Virus record (IMG/VR): IMGVR_UViG_3300047564_006544
Span: 16,005-80,004 of that record
Origin: a virus
DNA: 64,000 nt
Strand: one strand, 5' to 3'
Made by a program: the position numbers and the translations under genes. This document shows positions 1-10,400 of this stretch, piece by piece. Numbering within the stretch: position 1 is the first letter of the stretch; each line of letters opens with the position of its first letter. A model generated the notes under the pieces. The model saw only the letters and a list, made by a program, of their open reading frames with translations. It ran no database searches and had not been told where the DNA came from.

Positions 1-3000
1 AACTAGATTGAGTGATTTTTCTTCCATATATTCTCCAATCTCGCAGATTGCTTTAAATGGTATGCCATCCTTGAGGGTTGTAACATATTTCTCGTAATCT
101 TCGGTCCATAGAGTTAACCCAATTGTATTTCCTTCAAGATCTTCAATTAGGTACTTTCCAAATTTCCTTCCGATATTTTTACCATTCTTGATCTTGAACT
201 CTTTGCTGAGTGCTTTTACTATTCCCTCAACCTTGACTTTGGACTTAACCTTCATAAACTTTATGTCTTTAAACTTGAAGGTATCAGAGCCGCCCTTAAA
301 GAATCCCTTGAAAATCTCGTGAGTATCTCCAGATAGTGTTCTTCCCATAACCTCTCTTTCGTTATAAAGGAATTCTTTTCTTTCCCACTCCTCCTCTGTT
401 CTTCCAAGATCGGAATCCTTAATCATCTTGCCCTTCTTAATTGCGTTCTTTACTTTTGTTCGGTAAGAATCAAAGTTATCATAGATATCTTTTCTTGTTC
501 TACCAAATACATCTAGAGCACCACAGGCAGCAAGAGATTGAATAGAGCCTTTTCCAATGAAGGGCTGAGATTCAATTTTGCAAGTCTTTGGTAGTGCGTT
601 TCCTGTGCCAACCCAATCCATGGCTGGAGTTACAGTCTCTTCCTCTTCCTCAGTCTCGCCCTTGCAGATAATGCTGTTACCCTTTAGGAGAAAGTCACAG
701 AAATCTTCAAATGGCTGGGCCTTTAGAAGCTGGGAGATTGCTGCTGGTCCAACTCCCTTTACTGCCGCAAATCCCGTTGCAATCTTCTTATCATCAATAA
801 CCTTGTAGTTCTCAGCTCCCTTGTTTATATCTGGAGGAGTAATTACAATTCCGAGTCGCTTACACTCCGCTAGGTATTCCTGTGCTCCATCTGAGTTTGG
901 ATCAGTGAGATTTAGAGTGGCACACATAAACTCTGTTGGATAGTGACACTTAAGCCAAGCAGTTTGAACAGAGATAATGGAATATGAAATTGCATGGGAC
1001 TTGTTGAATCCGTAGCCAGAGAAGCTTGAAATCTCATGCTCCCAAACCTCTTGGGCTTCTTCATAAGTCATCTTTGAGTGCTCCATGCAGCCCTTAATGA
1101 AGTTTGCCTCTGTCTTTAGAGCTAGTTCTGGATCTTTACCCTTTAGCTTTGTTAACTTACGAAGATTATCTGCTTCATTTAGATCCCATCCAGCACAATC
1201 CCTTGCAATACTCATCATGCTCTCTTCATAGAGGGAAATTCCATAAGTATCTTTTAGTGCTCTCTCAAGAGTTGGATGAGTATATCTAATCTTTTCTATG
1301 CCAAAGCGACGTTGAATATAGGCCTTTCTCTGTTCTGGTGGACAGCTTGGACGACCTAGTGCATTGATCGCTGCAACAGTATCAACGTCTGTTGGCTTAA
1401 TCTTCATACAAAGTGGTGATAGCGAAGACTCTAGCTGAAATACTCCAAGATTATCTCCCTTGGAAATCATCTTGTATGTCTTTGGATCATCAAGCGGAAT
1501 CTCATCAATTCCAATCTTCTTGCCCGTTGTCTCCTCAATATACTTTAGTGTCTCAGAGATAATAATCAGAGTCTTCAGTCCAAGAACGTCCATCTTTACA
1601 AGACCAAATTCCTCTGCTCTTGTCTTTTCCCACTGAGTTGCAGTTACTGTTTCACCAGAGTCTTCATCGACACCAATTCTTAGAGGTACCATTTCATATA
1701 GTGGACGATCTCCAATCACCACTCCTGCGGCATGAACTGACCACTGACGAGTAAGGTTTTGAAGCTTTGTTGAAAACTCCTTTACATCAGGATACTTTTG
1801 CATAAATTTTGCAAATTCCTTATTTCCATCAATAGCCTCTTCTATCGTATGAACGTCTGGCATGATGGAAGTAAGGTGATTTGCGATTTCAAATGCAGAG
1901 GATTTATCACCACCAATTTCAAGAGATCTGGCAACGTCCTTTAGAACTACCTTTGGAGACAGTGTTGACCAGTTACTAATCTGGGCAACATATTCCTTTC
2001 CGTACCTTTCCTTAATATAGGCCTTAACCTTATCTGGGTGAGAAAAATCAGAGTCAATATCTGGGAAAGACTTCTTCTGCTTGTTGTGGAATCTCTCAAA
2101 AAGAAGGTTGTATTTGATTGGATCTACCTTTGTAATTCCAATTAGAAATGCAACAAGAGAGCCTGCTCCAGATCCACGGGCCGGACCAACAATAACGCCA
2201 TTATTATTTGCCCAATTGATATAGTCCGCAACGATTAACATATAAGACGAAAAGTTATGCAGCTCTAATACAGAAAGCTCATACTTTACTCGATTCCAAT
2301 AGTCTCTCTTTTTCTCTGGAGAGAAACCATCGGTGAATAGCTTGAAACCTTCTACGCAACGATAGCGAAGATATGCTTTATCCTCTGGCAGCTCCTCGCA
2401 ATTCTCCTGCCACCATACTTTAAATTCAATATAATCTTGCTGGTGCTTTACTGGAAACTGCGGAAGAATAGCTCCACGAGACTTAAGATAATGAGGCTCT
2501 TCACAAGCTGCTGCAATCTTAAGAGAGTTGTTCATAGCGATTGTTCCAACATGATTACCGAAGAAATCTGTAATCTCATGGAATGGCTTTAGGTACATTT
2601 CCTGTACGCCATAACGGAAGCGATTTGGATCTGACAGTGGCTTCTTATCTTTAATCGCAAGCATCATATCGTGATATTTTGCATGATCACGATCAAGATA
2701 ATGCGCATCGCAAGTAGCAACATATGGAATATCGTGCTTTCTAGATAGACCAATAAGTGTGTCGTTTAGCTTTACCTGATCTACATTTCCATCGTCTGTC
2801 TTAAGAGCATGTGGCTGAATCTCAAGAAACAACCTGTCCTTAAACACAGACTTTAATCTCAAGACATTTTCTTCAGCTTTATCAAGACGATCTTGAACGA
2901 TATCTCTTGATAGAACTCCATTTGAACAAGCAGTAAGGCAGAAAATATCTTCATTGAACTCTTCAATGTGATTCCAGGAGATTCTTGGTGTAAGCTTACC

Positions 3001-3342
3001 CATATAACCAGATGCCTGATTGTTATAAGCTTCATAATTTAGACGAAGAATGTTCTTGTAGCCCCTCTCTGTCTTTGGAACAAGAACCATGTGATTTGAC
3101 TTTTTCTCAGAAAGATCTGGAGCAAAATAAACTTCCATTCCTGGAATAAGCTTTACTCCAGTCTTCTGTGATGCCTTGTAAGCATCATAATGAGCAGTCA
3201 TTGTACCGTGATCGGTAATAGCAATAGAAGGATGATCTAGCTCCTTTGCCTTCTCAAAAAGAAGCCCTACATCATTCATTCCGTCTAGTGGGCTACCCTG
3301 CTCTGTGTGGTTGTGAAGAGATACGAAAGGTCCGTTGGGCAT
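1..3342 (-). CDS. dnaE: DNA polymerase III alpha subunit (C-terminus beyond window)
   Basis: Replicative C-family DNA polymerase. The minus frame is open from ATG at 3342 to the window edge (1114 codons), so the C-terminus is missing. Seen: an N-terminal PHP domain beginning SLHNHTEQGSPLDG and continuing with AITDHGT and DAHYLDRDH; the palm with RGSGAGSLVAFLIG and the catalytic motif PDIDSDF near residue 430; a third acidic motif VKMDVLGL near residue 584; then fingers and a helix-hairpin-helix region (TGFAAVKGVGPAAI). All catalytic aspartates of the family look intact, so it is probably the phage replicase. The ribosome binding site GGCGAGG lies about 6 bases before the ATG. Phages with a DnaE-type rather than family A or B polymerase are a minority. 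dnaE is preferred to polC because no exonuclease domain interrupts the PHP domain. Confidence 0.95.
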   Translation of the reverse strand, partial: MPNGPFVSLHNHTEQGSPLDGMNDVGLLFEKAKELDHPSIAITDHGTMTAHYDAYKASQKTGVKLIPGMEVYFAPDLSEKKSNHMVLVPKTERGYKNILRLNYEAYNNQASGYMGKLTPRISWNHIEEFNEDIFCLTACSNGVLSRDIVQDRLDKAEENVLRLKSVFKDRLFLEIQPHALKTDDGNVDQVKLNDTLIGLSRKHDIPYVATCDAHYLDRDHAKYHDMMLAIKDKKPLSDPNRFRYGVQEMYLKPFHEITDFFGNHVGTIAMNNSLKIAAACEEPHYLKSRGAILPQFPVKHQQDYIEFKVWWQENCEELPEDKAYLRYRCVEGFKLFTDGFSPEKKRDYWNRVKYELSVLELHNFSSYMLIVADYINWANNNGVIVGPARGSGAGSLVAFLIGITKVDPIKYNLLFERFHNKQKKSFPDIDSDFSHPDKVKAYIKERYGKEYVAQISNWSTLSPKVVLKDVARSLEIGGDKSSAFEIANHLTSIMPDVHTIEEAIDGNKEFAKFMQKYPDVKEFSTKLQNLTRQWSVHAAGVVIGDRPLYEMVPLRIGVDEDSGETVTATQWEKTRAEEFGLVKMDVLGLKTLIIISETLKYIEETTGKKIGIDEIPLDDPKTYKMISKGDNLGVFQLESSLSPLCMKIKPTDVDTVAAINALGRPSCPPEQRKAYIQRRFGIEKIRYTHPTLERALKDTYGISLYEESMMSIARDCAGWDLNEADNLRKLTKLKGKDPELALKTEANFIKGCMEHSKMTYEEAQEVWEHEISSFSGYGFNKSHAISYSIISVQTAWLKCHYPTEFMCATLNLTDPNSDGAQEYLAECKRLGIVITPPDINKGAENYKVIDDKKIATGFAAVKGVGPAAISQLLKAQPFEDFCDFLLKGNSIICKGETEEEEETVTPAMDWVGTGNALPKTCKIESQPFIGKGSIQSLAACGALDVFGRTRKDIYDNFDSYRTKVKNAIKKGKMIKDSDLGRTEEEWERKEFLYNEREVMGRTLSGDTHEIFKGFFKGGSDTFKFKDIKFMKVKSKVKVEGIVKALSKEFKIKNGKNIGRKFGKYLIEDLEGNTIGLTLWTEDYEKYVTTLKDGIPFKAICEIGEYMEEKSLNLV

Positions 3343-3358
3343 AAAATCCTCGCCTTAT

Positions 3359-3364
3359 ATTGTA
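3359..3364 (-). promoter_or_regulatory. Possible -10 box for the polymerase gene
   Basis: TACAAT on the minus strand, 16 bases before the polymerase ATG and just after the terminator at 3375-3406, so a fresh start is needed here. No convincing -35 box is visible. Tentative. Confidence 0.35.
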
Positions 3365-3374
3365 CGCGAACGAA

Positions 3375-3406
3375 AAGAGCGGGAGAATTCTACTTCTCCC
3401 GCTCTT
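3375..3406 (-). terminator. Strong rho-independent terminator
   Basis: A perfect 13-bp stem (AAGAGCGGGAGAA at 3375-3387 against 3394-3406) with a 6-base loop. T-rich runs flank it on both strands, so it could work in both directions. It closes the minus-strand transcript of the gene at 3429-4085. Confidence 0.85.
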
Positions 3407-3428
3407 CTTTTATTTTTAAAAGGCCGTA

Positions 3429-4085
3429 CTATTTTTCAATAGATTTTGCATGAGTTATTGCAATAACTTCTGCTACCTTGCTAACCGTCTCTAAAACATT
3501 TACTACAGTTCCATCTTTTTTGGTTGTAGTAAACTCCTCAGAGTAAACTGCATCTGGAAACATTCTGTTATATTCTTCTAGTGTTTTTCCTATTGAATCA
3601 GGAGCTTTTCTCTGTAATCCTTTTAGATTTCTTGCAGAAATACAGTGATGAGTTGTTCCAGATCCTCTTACTTCAAGCCATCCAAATTTTAGCATATTTG
3701 GTATATCAGCCCTTACTACAAGCCAATCATTTTGAATTGCTCTATCATATGCATCTTTTGCAGACTCTATGCTTTTGTGCTCTATATTTTCCTTTCTATC
3801 AGAATATGGATTGCTTGATATTCTTACTACTTTATCATACTTTGGATTTACCCAATGACTATGTTCCCTATCTATATTCTTTTGCATGGAAAAAACAGCA
3901 ACACTTTCATTTTTTTCAAGATCAAAGTACTGAGAGCCACCAATAAGATATCCAGTCTCTTCTTCTATTTCTTTTGTTAGATCATCGGATACGCTTTCTA
4001 CCAAATTAACACCATCTGAAAATTTTTGTGTTATAAAGTCATAAAAATCATTAGAGGTGCTTACCTGCTCTACTCTATTTATCAT
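3429..4085 (-). CDS. Hypothetical protein, 218 aa
   Basis: I do not recognise this protein. It is soluble, with no signal peptide or membrane segment. The N-terminal third is acidic (KEIEEETGYLIGG). The middle holds GWLEVRGSGTTHHCISARNL, which has a possible metal- or nucleotide-binding HHC, and the C-terminus is helical. The start has AGGAG 6 bases upstream. It is the last gene before the terminator at 3375-3406 and follows the coiled-coil gene at 4120-4401. Confidence 0.8.
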   Translation of the reverse strand: MINRVEQVSTSNDFYDFITQKFSDGVNLVESVSDDLTKEIEEETGYLIGGSQYFDLEKNESVAVFSMQKNIDREHSHWVNPKYDKVVRISSNPYSDRKENIEHKSIESAKDAYDRAIQNDWLVVRADIPNMLKFGWLEVRGSGTTHHCISARNLKGLQRKAPDSIGKTLEEYNRMFPDAVYSEEFTTTKKDGTVVNVLETVSKVAEVIAITHAKSIEK

Positions 4086-4119
4086 CTTATTACTCCTGAT
4101 TACTCTGCGCTATTAGCGA

Positions 4120-4401
4120 TCACTTCTGCTCTACAAGATCTGCAATGTGAGCGTAGATTGATGCTGTTACCTCAGGATCGATATCGGACTTAGCCATCTT
4201 GACGGCTTCCTTTACTTCCTTTAGTGGAACATTGTATTCATCAACAAAGTCTGCTACAACTCGCTTGCGCTCTTCACGAAGCTCTTTCATTTGAGCATCG
4301 AGTTCATTCAGCTGGCGAACCATTGAACGAACATTGTCCATACTGTAGTTGCCATTCTTTACTTCTGTCTTTGTGGTTGTTTCGGTAGATTCGGCGCTCA
4401 T
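4120..4401 (-). CDS. Small coiled-coil protein, 93 aa
   Basis: Function unknown. A Thr/Glu-rich N-terminus is followed by a strongly predicted helical segment (about residues 24-50, RQLNELDAQMKELREERKR) typical of a coiled coil, then a second helical part. It sits 8 bp downstream of the 2457-residue gene and is probably co-transcribed with it. Base composition is higher in GC than its giant neighbour. Confidence 0.8.
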   Translation of the reverse strand: MSAESTETTTKTEVKNGNYSMDNVRSMVRQLNELDAQMKELREERKRVVADFVDEYNVPLKEVKEAVKMAKSDIDPEVTASIYAHIADLVEQK

Positions 4402-4409
4402 TTATTCTC

Positions 4410-7400
4410 CTAATTGTAGTAGTTCTTGGCGATTGTGTTTAGGTACGCTTCCCACCACCTGCGGTAGAGGGACGTTATTATAGTACCGTCATCATCAGTT
4501 GCGGACTGTGCAATCTTTCTCCAGGACAAATCTTTTCCAACCTTCTTTGTATCTGAGGTCCAAAGATCCCTAAATATCTTTAGGGTTTCCTCTATAAGTT
4601 CGTTTGGCCTCTGAATATTTGGCACTGATGTAGATGCTTTTACAATAGAATCAATTGATAGGACTTCCTCTCCTGAGTTTAGAGCAGCAGCCTTTCTTCT
4701 TGATTCAAGTACATCCTTATGATTCATTACCTCTTCTATTGTTAGTCTCTTTAGTTCATTTAGAATTTTTTGATTAATTTCTTCGCTTGTCAATCCTACT
4801 GATTCTGAAGTTATTCTTTCTTCAACATCGCCTCTCATCTGCTTTACTTTGTTTCTTGCTTCTTTTAATATTGCATTAAGAGCACTATTTGTAAGATCGT
4901 TTAGAGAATGAGTTAATTTTGCTGGGTATATTACATGAGAATCTGGGTGAACTGCATAATCAGATGTTTGACATGACTCTATAACTCCGCTTATCTTTTT
5001 ATTTTTAACAGCAGATGCCTTTGGAGTTCCTAGCATATGAGTCTCTACATTATTATTTTCATCTAGTTGAAGATTAAAGAATTCTGCAACCTTCTTTAGT
5101 ATATCTTCGTTTACATTCTTAGACCTTAAGAAGAATCCTGGCAGATCGAATAAATCTTCTACTGTAAATAGATTTTCTGCAATCTTAGTTTCTGAATGAA
5201 CTGCAGATACTATATCCTGTAATCCAAATGTTGACTTTACAAATTCCTTATAGCTATCTATATCATCTGGATTTATTGGCCCACCAAAAGTGGTGTGCAT
5301 TGCTGGATTATTCAACATTGACCAAATTGAATATGGATCGAGCAACCTCAAACAGAATGCCTGCTGACTTGTCTTCTTTGTTTGTTTTCCTGCAGATTTT
5401 TTGTCAGCCAAATTTATTGCAGAAACAGAATCAATCATTGGAGTCTGCTCCATATATATCTTATTTACCTTTTGTGCTGCATTATAAAGGTCACACAATA
5501 GGCCAAGTTTTTCCATAAATGCCTGCAAAGTTATATTTGATTCTTTTGGATAAGCAGGAAGAACAGACTCATATTTTGCAGGATATGCTGTACGCAATCC
5601 AGACGAAAGATCTATGCTTATATTTACAAGCGGAGATACCTCAGATATCATGTTCTGCAAAAACATATCCTCTGTTTGAACAGATATATTCCAGCTTCTT
5701 CTAAACTTTTTCTTTTTTATCTCAAGAAGTATAGACTCCGTTTGCTTAAACCAATTATATAATTCTGATAGCTGAATAGATATATATTTTAACTTTTGTA
5801 CACATCCAGACTGAACTATTTTTGTCTTAACAACACCATTCTCATCTTTAAACTGTGGATCTTTTGCAATAAAGGCCCAAGAAATATTTAGTGGTGTCAT
5901 TCCATCTCTTGGAATAAATATATTTGACTCTGTTAATGTAAAGCTATCTTTTGTATCCTGAATTAACTCCTTATCAATTGAGTTTACTGCTCTTGATATA
6001 TTCTCATACTCTCCACCGACTGGCAATATTAGTCCATGTGATGATGAGGTTATCATGGTCTTTGATGTTTGTGACGTTGGAAATACATCTATATTTGTAA
6101 TAAAATCTCTAATACTTTCTCCAAGCAAGCTTCTGTAATATAGCTCTATATCCTTTGTCTTATCACCCCTAAATCCAGTCTTTAGATGCTCTGCCATTTT
6201 CTTGTCAATTATTGCATCTTCTTTATTTTGAATTTGTGGGGAAATACCTTTTGATAGTAGTATTTCATTGAGGTCTTCTATGTATTTTTTACTCACATCA
6301 CCAGGAGATCTTGCAACATAGTAATTATTCATAATCAAATTGTTTGGTGGTGGCCAAAATACTGGTGGTTCATCTATTTTTTGAATTCTTATTTCAAATA
6401 TATTATTTTGGTCTGATGATCCAGATATTGCAGAATCAACATGTGATTGAGTAAATAATATTCCAGTTCTTATGCTGGAATCAACTAGCAATAATCTTGA
6501 CTTATCAAATGAATCGATATTTTTTATATATCTTGATGCAAACTCAAGACCCTGCTTTGTATTGAGTCTTATAGTTCCACTTGGCATAATATCCATTATA
6601 TCAATATTTGGCAGATCTCCAACTTTGGATGGATCTTTTATTATAATATCTTTTGGAGCAATACATATATAAAGTCTTTTTGCAGAATCAGCTCCATCTA
6701 CAATAATTTCTTTTATTAAAATTAAGTAAGGCTCTTTTATTGTAGTTTGTGCAAACTTATATATATAGTTATTTCCATTGATTAGTTTGTTTTTGTTTAT
6801 TTGCATTGAATAAAACTGTTGAACAGAAAATACCATTGGAGCAGGATATATATCTTCTGTTGTGTCAAATCTTACTAAGTCTGGATTTAGCTGTATTTTT
6901 CCATATTGAACAGCATTTCTTTCAAATATTCTATCAGCTTCGCCATATAGCATTCTTGATTCTAATATCTTTGGTTTAATTATTTCAAAATTCTGAGGAT
7001 CTCTTTGCTTCATTAGCGGCTCTATACATAAATCAAGCTGCCTTGCCGCATTACCTATTGATCTTGATCCAATTGGCTTTGATATTAGGTCTAGAATGAG
7101 ATAGTCGATAGATGCTGTTGCCATCTTTATACATTGTTCAAATCGAGAAAAAACAATGGCTCTTTGCACGCTATATAGGCTTTTATTGCTTATATCAGGA
7201 GATATACCCTTAGATCTCATATATCCCAAAAAGACTGTATCTAAAGAATATGCATCTTTTAGCCCTGATTCTATTTCAGATATATTTGCATTAAATTCTT
7301 CATTATCCATTATTATAATCTTTGGAATAAATGCTGAATCTGCAGACTCATCAAACTTTGCAGATTGAAGAGATTCATTTATCAATCCAAATACATCAGA

Positions 7401-10400
7401 TCTTGCTCCAGTAACACCTATATAAAGCTGAGATGATTGATTTAAGAAATATCTTGAGTAAAAAGATCTTATGTTATTTACTACATCTATTGCATATGAG
7501 AATGTTATTGCCCTTCCTGTGTAGTTGACTATTGCATCTTCTAGTATTCTTTTTACTTCATAATTTTTATATGGAGAATAAAGTAATGCTGAAATATTAT
7601 TGCAAAATTCTCTTACCTTATTTTCTCCAACTATAGACGTTATGCTGCTCTCGTCTACTCCAAATATAAGACCGATGTTTTTATATACAGCGGATGATAT
7701 ATTCTCAATTATTGCGCTAACTGCTAATTTTTCATTAAGATTTGAAATAAATGGAACTGAAAAGTCCCTATAGTATTGTGCTATACCGGCCAAACTAACA
7801 AACTTATCAAAAGATACGTTTCTTTCAAATAAGCCATTTATATCATATGCGTTAAAAAAGTTAGAATAAACTACTTCCAGTTTATCATTACTTATGTTTA
7901 ATGTATTTGAAATAGACTGAAGTTCTAATTTTATTTTGTCAATTATCTTTGGATCTTTCTTTGGAACTGATAGCGGATTCATTAAGAAGTCAGCTTGACC
8001 ATCCGCAGATATCTTTCCCCAATATCTTGACATCTTCAAGAGCTTTACAAATTTATTTATAAATTCCGATACAGCCTCTGAAAATATTGAGGCAGAAAAA
8101 GATTCTGCATCTTCTGGAATCTCAGAATATGATCTAAAATATTCTTTTGTTATTCCAGGCATCAATGCCTCTAATAACCCATATTTTTCAATTATTTCTT
8201 TTGTATAAGTAGAGCCAATAATTTTAGTAGTAGCAGCTTTTGATGCCACCATTGATTCGTATGCTGATTCATCGGGCATTTCAGAGATATCTGCTATATC
8301 AAGCTCTGTAGTTCCACCCTCTTCGGATGATACAGTTGTGCTTTGAAGACCGCCTATATATCTTGTTACATAAAAATCAGTTCTTGATGGCATTGATAGT
8401 TTGCCATATTCCCAAGGATTCTTTTTAAATAAACCTGATGATGACTTTTGCCCAATTATATAGACCAAGCTACCAACTTTAAAATAAAGTCTTTGATCGT
8501 TTATTGCTCCAATCAGCTCCTCTATACTGGATGCTTGATTTGGCATGATATATCCAGATGGTATTGGCTCATTTTCGCTAAAAACTTTAATTATTCCAAT
8601 TCCATCAGAATACTTTGAAGATGTTAAAGTCTTTAGAATTGAATCATCGTCTCCAGATAGTAATGATAGTATTGCTTTTTTGCTCACAGTTCTTGTTGTG
8701 TGAGTGATTGCAATTGAAGAATGTGCTCTAGAAAACATCCAAGATTGCTCAAGAGTAAATCTATGGCCACTGTCACATACCAAGCCCAAATCCTTAATTA
8801 TATAAGCATCTGTTTCTTTTATCTCTTGTGCTGTTGATATTTTTGATTTTTTAAATAAAACATCAAGTATATTTTTTCTTGAAGATACAGATACTATATT
8901 GCCAACAACAGCTTCAACGTGTGGCCTCAAATCATTCATTTCTATTCCGTAATTTATAAGTGTTTTTACGGCTGAAACAAATGATTCTTTTCCTTTTGAA
9001 TTTAGAATATTCAAAAGAACGTTTCTAATATAATTTTTGCTAGAAGGATCCTTATCAAACATTGATATAGATACTTTCTTTCCGCAGATTGGATAAGCTA
9101 CCCTTGATAACTGATCACCAGAAGAAAGACTTCCATCTGGTGCAGTTGGCGGATAATATATATCCTCTCTTTTTAATCCAAGTCTTTCATTACCTACCAA
9201 CTCATCAACCATATTTCCTGGTACTTTTGGTATGGCTATAAAATTAATTAATCCTTCATACTTCTTTGAGCTAAGTATTGATGATCCTACTGCAGAATCT
9301 TGGCTTATATGACATGGACAATTTGCAGTATTTCTTGAGAACCTATAGCCAATCTTAAATCCACTTTCAGACTGCTCGCTTGAAACTCCGCTTCCAGAAT
9401 ATTCGCTATATGCAGCAAGTTGATATTCTGGAATTGATTCACCTTCGTTTATATAGCTCTTTCTAACTCTTGCAAGACAGGCATAATCTCTTTTTTCTTC
9501 TAGACTCTTAAGTATTCTTGTATCCTGCTTCATTGATGCAGCAAGCTTAATTAATGATGCCGCACAGAGTGTTTTATTTTGGAAAATTCCTCTAACTCCA
9601 GATGAAGATGCACCAAGAGATTTTAACTTATCATTTCTTATTATATGCCCAATTACGTTTAATAAAATCTTAGATTCTTGAGATCCATCAATTGCCTCTG
9701 GATCATATATCATACGATTAATTTCTTCCCAAGGATAACTCTTATTTAGTATGCTATTTAATATAGAGGATAGCTCTGTTGCTGATTTTTTTGAATATTG
9801 CTTATTTATTATTGCTGATATCATATTTTTTGCATCAGCAGATAGACTGTGAGATTGGGATGCTAATTCTGATTCTGATATAAAATCTCCATTTTCTTTA
9901 AAGAAAGAATATTGATTTTCAGATCTTGAAAATTCAGTTAGCTCATCTTTATATTCCGATGGAACCTGCGTAACTTGACCGCACACTCCGCATGCAATAG
10001 TGTTGAATGATTGCTGGTCTAGTATATTTTCTTCTGATTGAAAATATTTTTGAATCTCGTTATTTATATATGACTGAAGGCTAATATCATTAAGTGCCAA
10101 TTCATCAATAACTGATGATGCATCAATCATATCCAATAATGAAGTTGAAATTATTCTATCTATTTTTTCTTTTATTGCATTTTTTGCAACTTTTTCTAAT
10201 ATAACTAAGATATTTCCATATACATAATATGCCGCATCTTCAGTTCCATCGCTATCTATTTTTATGTTAGATCTTGCAACGTATTTTGATACCTTTATAT
10301 CAATATCTTTTTTTATCTTTTGCTCTCTTCCAAAAAGAAAAGACTTCATTAATCTGTAAAAAAATGAACTTATATTTTCAAATGTTTCTTTGTTTTCAAA

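Noticed and set aside
1104-1289. Small plus-strand open frame
   Set aside because: Shadow of the polymerase gene, whose minus frame is open through it and carries family motifs.
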